From positions 1 to 35,323 of the forward strand of contig JAAELL010000388.1 of NCBI GenBank assembly GCA_024226735.1: 35,323 bases of DNA, read 5' to 3'. Position numbers and translations under genes: made by a program. Below, one piece after another: positions 18,385 to 25,934 of the stretch. How positions within the stretch are numbered: the stretch's first letter is position 1; each line of letters starts with the position of its first letter. The notes beneath the pieces are model-generated. The model had not been told where the DNA came from and did no database searches. It was given only the letters and a program-made list of their open reading frames with translations. The DNA comes from a bacterium (GTDB taxonomy: Bacteria > Planctomycetota > UBA1135 > GCA-002686595).

Positions 18385-18391
18385 CCTCCTT
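18385..18391 (-). promoter_or_regulatory. Strong ribosome-binding site fixing the lipoprotein start
   Basis: AAGGAGG lies 5 nt before the ATG at 18379, which rules out the upstream in-frame ATG at 18415. Confidence 0.8.
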
Positions 18392-18415
18392 GCCGCCGGA
18401 GAGTGCCACTCGCAA

Positions 18416-19417
18416 TCAGCGGAGTCCACACGCGGCGAGCGCACGGTCGCGCGTCGCCGCCGCACGGCCCCGGGCACGGTCCGCTCCCCGGGCGAGAATG
18501 CGCTCGAGCTCATCGGGGTCGGCCAGTAGCTCGCGCCGCCGCTCGCGGGCGGGTCCGAAGGCGGCGTCGATGCCCTCGATCAAGCGCGCCTTGAGGTGCC
18601 CGTAGCCCGGCGCCCCCTCGCCCCCCTCGCGCACGCGCGCCTTCCAGTCCGCGAGCTCGGTCTCATCGAGGAGCAGCTCGAGAAAATCGACCAAGAGGAC
18701 CCCCTCCGGGTCCTTGGGCTCGCTTGGCTCGCGGCTGTCGGTCTTGATGGCATTGACCGCCTTCTTGAGCTTCTTGCCCTCCTCGAAGATCCACAGCGTG
18801 TTGCCGTAGCTCTTGCTCATTTTATCCCCATCGAGGCCGGGCACGCGCGCCATCTTGTCGGACGCGGGCAGCCGGTAATCGGGGCGCACGAACACCTCGC
18901 CGTAGGTGTTGTTGAAGTAGCCGGCCATGTCCTGGGCCATCTCGACGTGCTGCACCTGGTCCTTTCCGACCGGCACGATCGTCGAGTCGTAGGCGAGGAT
19001 GTCGGCCGTCATCAAGATCGGGTAGGTGAACAGGCCGACGGTGGGCTTCCTGCCGTGCGCCAGCTTGTCCTTGTACGAGTGGGCGCGCTCGAGCAGCCCC
19101 ATGCCCGTGACGGTCGAGAGGAGCCACGTGATCTCGCAGACCTCGGGCACGTCGCTCTGCCGGAACAGGGTCACGCGATCGGGGTCGAGGCCGAGCGCCA
19201 GATAGGTGACCACCATCTCGCGCACCTGCATCCGCATCGCCTCGGGGTCGCGGCAGGTCGTCAGCGCGTGGTAGTCGGCGATGAAGTAGAAGTGCTCGTT
19301 CTCGTCCCCCTCCGTGCCGGTCTCGTCCTGGGACGCGATGTGCTGGCGGATCGCTCCGAAGTAGTTGCCCAGGTGCTGGAGGCCGCTGGGCTGGATTCCG
19401 GACAAGAAGGTCTTCAT
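18416..19417 (-). CDS. trpS: Tryptophanyl-tRNA synthetase
   Basis: This class I synthetase attaches Trp to tRNA-Trp in the cytoplasm. The 333 residues are normal for bacterial TrpS. Family features: MKTFLSGIQPSGLQHLGNYFGA at the start, with HLGN as the HIGH motif, FYFIADYHALT, FRQSDVPEVCEITWLLS, ILMTADILAY, VPVGKDQVQHVEMAQD, and KMSKSYGN (the KMSKS loop). The ATG at 19417 is the only good start. It heads a four-gene cluster with the two lipoproteins and dtd. A short T-box-like string lies upstream (see findings). Confidence 0.97.
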   Translation of the reverse strand: MKTFLSGIQPSGLQHLGNYFGAIRQHIASQDETGTEGDENEHFYFIADYHALTTCRDPEAMRMQVREMVVTYLALGLDPDRVTLFRQSDVPEVCEITWLLSTVTGMGLLERAHSYKDKLAHGRKPTVGLFTYPILMTADILAYDSTIVPVGKDQVQHVEMAQDMAGYFNNTYGEVFVRPDYRLPASDKMARVPGLDGDKMSKSYGNTLWIFEEGKKLKKAVNAIKTDSREPSEPKDPEGVLLVDFLELLLDETELADWKARVREGGEGAPGYGHLKARLIEGIDAAFGPARERRRELLADPDELERILARGADRARGRAAATRDRALAACGLR

Positions 19418-19591
19418 CGCCGCTTAGCTCGGTTGCGGGGTGCGGGGCCGAAAGTCAGGCATCCCGCACGGGGGAGGGGCGCCCCGCGCGGGGGAAGGCC
19501 GAGGACGGTACCACCCCGCCGGAAGACCGACAATCGACAATGATGGCCTTGCAAACACCGGGCAAAGAACTCGACAATCCCCGCGCGCGCC

Positions 19592-21130
19592 ATGGAGCAG
19601 CGAGAACCGCACAAGAGCGATGGCTCCCGCGCAGGCGTGGCGCGTCGAACAAACGTCGCCCTGGTCGTAGTAGCCTCGCTCGCCTGCGGTGCGTGCACAT
19701 CGAACCAGAACGAGGTCCACGTCGCGCCGCTCTTCACGCGCGTGTCCTCGGCCGGCGGCGGGATCGAGACCGAGGCGCTCGGCGGCGCGCTGATCTCACG
19801 CCGCAGGCCCGGCGACTTCGCGCGCACGTCGTGGGCCTTCCGCCCGCTGTACTCACACGCTGTCGAGGACTCGGGCGACCGCACGGACTGGTTCCTGCCC
19901 CCGTTCGGCAGCTACAAGATCCGCGACGAAGGCCGCGACAAGGTGTGGCAGCTCCTGCCGATTGCTCGCTACGCGTACGACGGCGACGCCGACGGGCAAT
20001 ACCAGTGGTCGTTCCTGTCCTTGCCCGGCATCTACTGGTCGAGGCGCCGCGACGGCACCGTGCTGCGGGCCTGGTTCCCGTTCGGCGGAGTCGTGCGCGA
20101 CTTCCTCTCGGTCGACTACGGTTGGTTCGTGCTCTTCCCGCTCTACGCGCACGTCGAGCGCTACGGGCGCACGTCGAGGCACGTGCTCTTTCCGTTCTTC
20201 AAGAAGACCAGCGGCCCCGGCGGCCCGTCGTGGCGCGTGTGGCCGATCGTCGGGCGCAACCATTGGGAGGGGCACTACGACCGCTGGTTCTTCCTGTGGC
20301 CGTTCTTCCACGTCCAGCGCAACGGCCTCTTGCGCGGGGAGGAGAACGCGCAGCGCTCGTTCCTCTTCTGGCCGTTCTTCGGCATCTCCAAGCGCGGGCC
20401 CGCGCGTTCCTACACAGCGCTCTGGCCGTTCTTCGGCTACACGACCGATCCAGACACCGGCTTTTGGGCTTGGGACGGACCGTGGCCGCTCGTCGTGTTC
20501 CAGGGCGGCGATCCCGACCGCGCCGTGCGCGGCAGGATCTGGCCGTTCTACTCGTACTACCGCGGCGACGGGCTCGAATCGCGCTACTACCTCTGGCCTT
20601 TCTTCAACCAGCGCAAGGAGTCCTACCCCGACGCGGACAAGGAACGTGCCTACCTGTTGCCGTTCTGGCACAGCTGGGACCGCGTCGACGCCGACGGCCA
20701 CTCGTCGTGGCGCAAGCTGTGGCCAGCCTATCGGGTCTACCGCGAGCAGGGTCGCGACCACACCTTCTTCGCTTTCCCAGCCCTCAACCCGCTGTGGCGC
20801 ACGCCGATCATCGACGACCACTACGCCTGGATGTACGAGCTGTTCACGACCGAGCGCACGGCCGACCGCATCCGCGAGCGCAGCTGGCTCGGCCTCTGGC
20901 GCCGCGAGCGCGACCGCGACGAGGACCGGCGGTCACTGGCGGGCGTCTGGGCCGGACGCGCCTACACGCAGGGGGGCGAACGGGTCGTCGAGTCCTCGTG
21001 GCTCTTCGGCCTGATCCGCACTCGGCGCGGGCCGCACGGTTTCCGCTTCCTCCATCCCAGCGTCCCCGGCCCCGGGTGGCCGCTCGAGCGGACGCCGAAT
21101 TCGATCGAGGGGTTGGAGCAGAACCCGTGA
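19592..21130 (+). CDS. Lipoprotein of repeated LWPFF segments, first gene of an Mla/MCE operon
   Basis: The 512-residue protein has an N-terminal signal (ALVVVASLACGAC) with Cys32 or Cys35 as the lipid site; neither is a perfect lipobox. The rest is about 16 segments of ~20-25 residues, each with an aromatic-proline core: FLWPFFHV, FLFWPFFGI, ALWPFFGY, RIWPFYSYY, YLWPFFNQ, LFPLYAHV, LLPFWHSW, KLWPAYRV. The pattern alternates aromatic strands with charged loops, as in outer-membrane or beta-sheet repeat proteins. The stop is 13 bp from the MlaE start. I do not recognise a named family. Function is inferred only from the operon. The start is uncertain; GTG 19637 is an alternative. Confidence 0.75.
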   Translation: MEQREPHKSDGSRAGVARRTNVALVVVASLACGACTSNQNEVHVAPLFTRVSSAGGGIETEALGGALISRRRPGDFARTSWAFRPLYSHAVEDSGDRTDWFLPPFGSYKIRDEGRDKVWQLLPIARYAYDGDADGQYQWSFLSLPGIYWSRRRDGTVLRAWFPFGGVVRDFLSVDYGWFVLFPLYAHVERYGRTSRHVLFPFFKKTSGPGGPSWRVWPIVGRNHWEGHYDRWFFLWPFFHVQRNGLLRGEENAQRSFLFWPFFGISKRGPARSYTALWPFFGYTTDPDTGFWAWDGPWPLVVFQGGDPDRAVRGRIWPFYSYYRGDGLESRYYLWPFFNQRKESYPDADKERAYLLPFWHSWDRVDADGHSSWRKLWPAYRVYREQGRDHTFFAFPALNPLWRTPIIDDHYAWMYELFTTERTADRIRERSWLGLWRRERDRDEDRRSLAGVWAGRAYTQGGERVVESSWLFGLIRTRRGPHGFRFLHPSVPGPGWPLERTPNSIEGLEQNP

Positions 21131-21143
21131 ACGGGAGGGTGCG

Positions 21144-22031
21144 ATGATGCAGGATTCGGTCATGCCGTTCGCGAATGCCCTGTCCGAGGTCCCGTTCCTC
21201 GGTGAGCTCCTGATCCTCGCCTTCGCGGCGGGCGTCGGCTACGTCCTGTGGCAGCTACGCTCGTTCCAGGATTCCCTGGCCGAGTTCGGGTTTCGGATCG
21301 AGCTCGCCGTCCAGGTGTTCGCGCGCGTGCACCACATCACGAAACGGCGGCGCTGGGTGCTGAGCCAGCTCTACGGGTCGGGCATCCAGAACATGCACGT
21401 CGTGCTGCTGGTCGGACTGTTCATCGGCATGATCTTCGCGCTGCAGACAGGCATCGAGCTCGCGCGCTTCGGCCAGCAGGACCAGATCGGCGTGATCGTC
21501 GCGACGGGCATGGCGCGCGAGATGGGCCCGTTCATCACCGCGGTCATCCTGGCCGCGACGGTCGGCTCGGCGCTGGCAGCCGAGCTCGGAACGATGTCGG
21601 TCTCGGACGAGCTGTCGGCACTCGACGTGATGTCGGTCGACGCGATCTCGTTCCTGGTGATGCCGCGCGTGATCGCGTTGATGGTGATCGCTCCGCTCTT
21701 GACGGTCGTGTGCGACACGGTCGCGATCTTCGGCGGAGGCTTCGTGGCACGCTCGCAGCTGCACGTCGGTTGGAGCCTGTACTTCGACTCGGCGATCCAG
21801 GCGCTGCAGACCTACGGCGCGGTGATTCCCTTGCCCAAGGACGTGTACGCGGGTCTCTTCAAGGCCTTCATCTTTGGCGGCATCGTGGCGGTGATCTCGT
21901 GCTCGTGCGGCCTGAAGGCGCGCGGCGGTGCGCTCGGCGTCGGCCGCGCGACGAGCCGCGCCGTCCGCGACTCGATCATCGCGGTCATCATCGCGAACTA
22001 CTTCCTGACCTGGTTCATCTACCAGTCTTAG
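21144..22031 (+). CDS. mlaE: MlaE-type ABC transporter permease
   Basis: This is the inner-membrane permease of an MCE/Mla-type lipid transporter, which moves phospholipid between the inner and outer membrane. In the 295 residues an amphipathic N-terminal part is followed by the family segment LLVGLFIGMIFALQTGIEL, REMGPFITAVILAATVGSALAAELGTM, then SVDAISFLVMPRVIALMVIAPLL and the C-terminal KAFIFGGIVAVISCSCGL. GGGAGGG precedes the ATG at 21144. MlaF starts 3 bp after the stop. MlaB and MlaC are absent, as is common outside Proteobacteria. Confidence 0.92.
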   Translation: MMQDSVMPFANALSEVPFLGELLILAFAAGVGYVLWQLRSFQDSLAEFGFRIELAVQVFARVHHITKRRRWVLSQLYGSGIQNMHVVLLVGLFIGMIFALQTGIELARFGQQDQIGVIVATGMAREMGPFITAVILAATVGSALAAELGTMSVSDELSALDVMSVDAISFLVMPRVIALMVIAPLLTVVCDTVAIFGGGFVARSQLHVGWSLYFDSAIQALQTYGAVIPLPKDVYAGLFKAFIFGGIVAVISCSCGLKARGGALGVGRATSRAVRDSIIAVIIANYFLTWFIYQS

Positions 22032-22034
22032 CCC

Positions 22035-22796
22035 ATGAATCAACCGGGCCCGGGAATGGAAAGCGACGACATCCTCATCCGCATGATCGACGTGCACAAG
22101 GCCTTCGGCAAGACGAAGATCCTGCGCGGCCTGAGCCTCGAGCTCGAGCGCGGCAAGACGCTCGGATTGATGGGCGGCTCCGGCACGGGCAAGTCCGTCA
22201 CGCTGCGCCACGTCATCGGCTTGATCACACCCGACGCGGGGGTCGTCGAGGTCGACGGCAACGACCTCGCCAAGCTGAGCAAGAAGGAGCTCTCGGCGCT
22301 ACGCCGCCGCATGGGCTACGTGTTCCAGGAAGGCGCGCTGATCAACTGGCTCACCGTCGCCGAGAACCTCGCGCTCCCTCTGCAGGAGAACACGAACCTC
22401 TCCAAGGCCGAGATCGACGACAAGGTCCAGGAGAAGCTCGAGCTCGTGCACGTACCCGACGCCGGCGCCAAGTTCCCGACCGAGATCTCGGGCGGAATGA
22501 AGAAGCGTGTCGGCCTCGCCCGGGCACTGATCACCGACCCGGAGATCGTGCTCTACGACGAGCCCAACGCGGGCCTCGACCCCCAGATCGCCGCGTCGAT
22601 CAACGACTTGATCCGCGAGCTCTCCGACAAGCTCGAGGTGACGGCAATGGTCGTCGAGCACCGCATCGAATGCCTCAAGAGGGTGGCCGACGAGGTCATC
22701 TTCCTTTTCGAGGGCAAAGCCCTGATCCGCGAGACGACCGCCGACTTCTTCCAGCCCACGCACCCGCGGCTCAAGGCGTTCCTCGGAGTACCCTAG
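22035..22796 (+). CDS. mlaF: MlaF-type ABC transporter ATPase
   Basis: This is the cytoplasmic ATPase partner of the MlaE permease. In the 253 residues, Walker A is GGSGTGKS, the Q-loop is VFQEGALINWLTVAENLALPL, the signature is ISGGMKKRVGLARAL, Walker B is EIVLYDEPNAGLDP, and the switch His is in VVEHRIECLKRV. These match the Mkl/MlaF group. ATG 22035 has no clear ribosome-binding site; an in-frame ATG eight codons on could also serve. The stop codon TAG at 22794-22796 lies in the CTAG that begins the palindromic element. Confidence 0.93.
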   Translation: MNQPGPGMESDDILIRMIDVHKAFGKTKILRGLSLELERGKTLGLMGGSGTGKSVTLRHVIGLITPDAGVVEVDGNDLAKLSKKELSALRRRMGYVFQEGALINWLTVAENLALPLQENTNLSKAEIDDKVQEKLELVHVPDAGAKFPTEISGGMKKRVGLARALITDPEIVLYDEPNAGLDPQIAASINDLIRELSDKLEVTAMVVEHRIECLKRVADEVIFLFEGKALIRETTADFFQPTHPRLKAFLGVP

Positions 22797-22955
22797 TGGG
22801 GTGAGCCAATGATGCGCGTCATATGTTCAGCGTCCTTCCGCCCGAGGCGGCGTTGCGCCTCCTCCGAGTATCCACGAATACGCGTCGTCGGCGCGCCTTG
22901 CCGCGAACGCAAGGCCACTGAACCTATGACGCGCATCATTGGCTCGCCCCACTAG
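22793..22955. repeat. 163-bp palindromic element, copy A, between mlaF and mlaD
   Basis: Outer arms 22793-22830 and 22918-22955 are inverted 38-bp copies with 2 mismatches, and both ends carry CTAG. The central ~87 bp contains gcgttgcgcctcctccgag (22850-22868) and, further on, cgcgtcgtcg and gcgccttgccgcgaacgc. The same core appears in inverted orientation at the right-hand end of the window (35184-35323). The element overlaps the mlaF stop codon and ends 14 bp before the mlaD ATG. It has no coding capacity, so it looks like a MITE or REP-type element or a long hairpin RNA. Confidence 0.85.
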
Positions 22956-22969
22956 TACGGACTGCCCCC

Positions 22970-24154
22970 ATGTCGACCAAGCGTCACATCTCGCTCGGCC
23001 TGTTTTTCGTGGCCATCATCGGGATCCTCGGCTACTTCACTCTGTTCCAGACCGACTTCCCGCTCTTGGGCCAGAAGACGAAGCTGTCGGTCTTCTTCAA
23101 CAACACCAGCGGTCTGCGCCAGGGGGACTCGGTGCTCATCGCGGGGATGCGTTGGGGCCAGATCGAATCGCTCGCGTACCACCCCGAGCGACCGCCGGAG
23201 CGCAGGATCACGGTCGGGCTGACGCTCAACAGCCCCGTGACGCTGTACAAGGACCACACGATCTCGATCGAGGACGCGACGGTGCTCGGCGGCAAGACGC
23301 TGGCGATCGAACCGGGCCTGCGCGAGACCGGTCCCGTGCCCCCCGACTACATCTATTATGGCGCCGTCTCCAAGGGCGCGCTCGAGGCGTTGAGCGAGCT
23401 GGTCGACGAGAACCGCGAGTCGCTGCACAATATCCTCGGCGGCCTCGACAAGCTCGTCGGCGACCTACAGGGCGGCGAGGGCGTGCTCGGGATGCTCCTG
23501 TACGATCGCCAGCTCGCTGACAACCTCACGAAGGCCGTCACGAGCATCACCGCGACCTTCGAGAACGCCGACAAGCTGACCCGCGAGCTCTCCCAAGGCC
23601 AGGGCACGCTCGGCAAGCTGATCTCGAGCGACGAGCTCTACCCCAAGATCCAGAACATCGCCGACGACCTCGACGCGCTCCTGGTCGACAGCCGCGAGTT
23701 CGTCGCCGCGGCGAAGGGGGGCGAAGGCACGCTCGGGCTCCTGGTCAGCGACCCAGCGCTCCGTGACCAAGTGACCCAGACTGTCGATCGCCTCTCGAGC
23801 ATGGTCGAGTCGATCGAGCGCGGCGAGGGCACGATCGGCCGCTTCTACAAGGACGACACCCTCGCGCGCAACCTGGAGACCTTCAGCGACAGCCTCGTGA
23901 CGGGCGAGGGCACCGTCGCCGCGCTGATCAACGACCGCACGCTGTACGACAACGCCGTCGGAATCAGCGAGGACCTCAAGTCGTTCACGAGCTCACTCGT
24001 CAGCAAGGAGGGCAGCCTCGGCAGGCTCGTCAACGACCCGGCGCTCTACGACGAGCTCGAGCGGGCGCTCGCGACGTTGACGGGGAGTCTCGAGGAGGCG
24101 CGTGAGGCGGCGCCGATCTCCACGTTCCTCAATACGTTGTTCTTGGGGTTCTGA
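22970..24154 (+). CDS. mlaD: MlaD-type MCE substrate-binding protein with repeated tail
   Basis: This is the membrane-anchored lipid-binding protein of the MlaEF transporter. In the 394 residues one N-terminal membrane segment (~7-26, LGLFFVAIIGILGYFTLF) is followed by the MCE domain (~37-120, VFFNNTSGLRQGDSVLIAGMRWGQIESL). The C-terminal ~230 residues are helical with six copies of a motif near GEGTLGxLLxDxxLxxN (GEGVLGMLLYDRQLADN, GQGTLGKLISSDEL, GEGTLGLLVSDPAL, GEGTIGRFYKDDTL, GEGTVAALINDRTL, KEGSLGRLVNDPAL), spaced ~35-40 residues. No good ribosome-binding site is visible before the ATG, because the palindromic element occupies the leader. Confidence 0.92.
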   Translation: MSTKRHISLGLFFVAIIGILGYFTLFQTDFPLLGQKTKLSVFFNNTSGLRQGDSVLIAGMRWGQIESLAYHPERPPERRITVGLTLNSPVTLYKDHTISIEDATVLGGKTLAIEPGLRETGPVPPDYIYYGAVSKGALEALSELVDENRESLHNILGGLDKLVGDLQGGEGVLGMLLYDRQLADNLTKAVTSITATFENADKLTRELSQGQGTLGKLISSDELYPKIQNIADDLDALLVDSREFVAAAKGGEGTLGLLVSDPALRDQVTQTVDRLSSMVESIERGEGTIGRFYKDDTLARNLETFSDSLVTGEGTVAALINDRTLYDNAVGISEDLKSFTSSLVSKEGSLGRLVNDPALYDELERALATLTGSLEEAREAAPISTFLNTLFLGF

Positions 24155-24179
24155 GGCGATTCCAGCGGAGGCTGCGCCC

Positions 24180-24890
24180 CTAGGGGTAGACGGAGAGTAG
24201 GCCGTGCCTGCGCCACCCCACGCGTTGCAGCCATGTGCGCGCGGGGACGAGTGGAGGTGGCTCGCTCGCCCCCAGCTCCTCCAAGCGGAACTCGCGCCAG
24301 CCGTCGAAGAACATCCCCGAGCAGAAGATGTCGATCGGGTCTGCCTCAAGTGGACGCTGTGTCTTTGCGTGCGTCTTGTGGTGATCGGTGTTCTTGAGCA
24401 CGTACTGAAGGGCGTTGCGGACCTCCTTCTGCGTGCGCAGGATCCGGTCGAAGTAGCGATCGGCGAAGACCTTCCCTGTCCGCCGCCAGACCTTGTTCAG
24501 GGCTCGCGCAATGCGCACTGACAGCCCCTGGAGTCCACGCGAGAGCGCCGTGCGGTTCGTCGCCTCGACGATGAAGTGCAGGTGGTTGCCCTGCACCGAG
24601 AAGTGGTTGAGCCGAAACCCGTTCCGGTCACACCCGGCTCGGAATGCGCCCCGTAGACCCTTGAACGGCTTCTTCGTCCGCAGGCTCGGCAGCCGCTTGT
24701 CGAGCGTCATTACCACGTGAACGGGAAACCGCGCCGCGAGCGCCTCGCGCTTCAAGTGCGACACGCCGGAGCCGGCCTTCTTGGGCCGCCCCACGCGATG
24801 CCCTCCGCGGCGCTTGAAGCCGAACGTCAGCTGGGAACCGAGGTGGTTCCGGGTGGTCTTCTTGCGCGCTTTCTTCGCTCGCCGAGCCAT
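24180..24890 (-). CDS. REP-associated-type Y1 (HUH) transposase
   Basis: This single-strand DNA transposase of the TnpA-REP (RAYT) group has 236 residues. The fold is read as FPVHVVMTLDKRLPSLR, the HUH motif H103-L-H105 in GNHLHFIVEA, and LQGLSVRIARALNKVWRRTG, with the likely catalytic Tyr163 in ALQYVLKN; VFADRYFDRILRT is also typical. The N-terminus is Lys/Arg-rich. The C-terminus (~180-236) is not one I recognise. The stop TAG lies within the palindrome cccctagggg (24177-24186). No partner gene is present. Such proteins are thought to mobilise short palindromic repeats, and repeats flank it here. Confidence 0.87.
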   Translation of the reverse strand: MARRAKKARKKTTRNHLGSQLTFGFKRRGGHRVGRPKKAGSGVSHLKREALAARFPVHVVMTLDKRLPSLRTKKPFKGLRGAFRAGCDRNGFRLNHFSVQGNHLHFIVEATNRTALSRGLQGLSVRIARALNKVWRRTGKVFADRYFDRILRTQKEVRNALQYVLKNTDHHKTHAKTQRPLEADPIDIFCSGMFFDGWREFRLEELGASEPPPLVPARTWLQRVGWRRHGLLSVYP

Positions 24891-24893
24891 GAT

Positions 24894-25127
24894 TGAATTA
24901 TGGCACTGTTCTTCTCCGACTCACCCCCTCTCGCCGCCTCTTGTACTCCTCCGCGAAGCGGCCCCTCCGCGAGCCGCGCCCCCGTCGAGTACCTTGCCCG
25001 TGGTTGTTGCTCCGATTCCGAGGCCGAGCTTCGTGAACGGGACTTCCAACTCCGGATCGGAGCAGAACTACGGAGGCCGGCCCCACCCCGCGGAGTTTGA
25101 TGGCAGCCTATTCAGTGCCGTAATTCA
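24894..25127. repeat. Inverted-repeat-bounded intergenic segment upstream of the Y1 transposase
   Basis: tgaattatggcactg (24894-24908) and cagtgccgtaattca (25113-25127) are inverted copies with 1 mismatch in 15. They enclose 204 bp that include the second copy of the dispersed repeat at 24997-25039. The whole 320-bp gap between the transposase and ribE (24891-25214) has no gene I can support. Confidence 0.6.
24997..25039 (+). repeat. Dispersed 43-bp repeat, copy 2
   Basis: It is the partner of 9652-9694, with 39 of 43 identical. Within the hairpin the change is cgagg-ccgag-cttcg (25019-25033), where one pair becomes G-T, so the stem is still possible. Confidence 0.65.
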
Positions 25128-25214
25128 CCTCGACACGCAGCCGCGACCGCGCGTCCGATCCAACCGGCCACGGCTCGCGCCGCCCTCCGCAGCCGAACCC
25201 GGATCGGCCGCCCC

Positions 25215-25808
25215 CTACACCATCAACCGCTCGATCCACTTCCCGACCAGGTCCGCCTCGACGTTCACGCGCTTGCCAACCTCCGCCGCCCCGAGGTTCG
25301 TCAGCTCCAGCGTCAGCGGGATCACCGCCACCCCGAAACTCCTGCCCACGGGCTCGACCACCGTGAGGCTGATCCCGTCGAGGGTGACGCTGCCCTTGTC
25401 CACCAGATAGCGCTCGAGCCCCGTGTCGACCTCGAAGCGGATCAGCCGCCCCCCGTCGCCCGAGTCCTCGATCCCCACGACGGCGCCGGTCCCGTCGACG
25501 TGGCCGGCGACCATGTGCCCGTCGAGCCGGTCCCCCAGCTGCATCGCGCGCTCGAGGTTCACCTGCGTGCCCGGGGCGAGCGCGCCGAGCCACGTCCGGG
25601 CCAGGGTCTCAGCGGACAGGTCGAAGCCCATGGCGCCGTCAGGCTCGACCTCGACGACCGTCAGACAGGTACCGCAGATGGCGATACTCTGGCCGATCTC
25701 GGCCCGCCAATCGGGTCGATCGGGGGCGGGCAGGACCAGGCGGGCACCCGTCCCGCGGGGCTCGAACGACAGAACGGGGACGCGGGCTTCGACGATGCCG
25801 GTGAACAT
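25215..25808 (-). CDS. ribE: Riboflavin synthase, alpha chain
   Basis: The enzyme condenses two 6,7-dimethyl-8-ribityllumazines to riboflavin in the cytoplasm. The 197 residues comprise two similar beta-barrel halves (~1-95 and ~96-190) followed by a C-terminal helix. Family marks are MFTGIVEA, GQSIAICGTCLTVVE, LSAETLARTWLG, VNLERAMQLGDRLDGHMVAGHVDGTG, and DKGSVTLDGISLTVV. No other riboflavin gene is in the window. It is divergent from trmD, and the 126 bp between them hold the trmD promoter. Confidence 0.96.
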   Translation of the reverse strand: MFTGIVEARVPVLSFEPRGTGARLVLPAPDRPDWRAEIGQSIAICGTCLTVVEVEPDGAMGFDLSAETLARTWLGALAPGTQVNLERAMQLGDRLDGHMVAGHVDGTGAVVGIEDSGDGGRLIRFEVDTGLERYLVDKGSVTLDGISLTVVEPVGRSFGVAVIPLTLELTNLGAAEVGKRVNVEADLVGKWIERLMV

Positions 25809-25842
25809 GTGTGGGGAGGGGTCTGGAGGGGGTCCATTATTC

Positions 25843-25871
25843 TTGACGCCCCTGGGTGCTGGAACTAACCT
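25843..25871 (+). promoter_or_regulatory. Probable promoter of trmD-rplS-secDF
   Basis: TTGACG (25843-25848) is followed after exactly 17 nt by TAACCT (25866-25871), 64 bp upstream of the trmD start, in the gap with the divergent ribE. The -10 box is a weak match. Confidence 0.45.
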
Positions 25872-25918
25872 GCTGGGCCATTTCCAAGGGAGCGCCTTCT
25901 CTAGAAGGGGTCGCCTCT

Positions 25919-25925
25919 AAGGAGG
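25919..25925 (+). promoter_or_regulatory. Ribosome-binding site of trmD
   Basis: AAGGAGG lies 9 nt before GTG 25935 and 6 nt before TTG 25932. Both starts are usable. Confidence 0.7.
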
Positions 25926-25934
25926 AGTGCCTTG

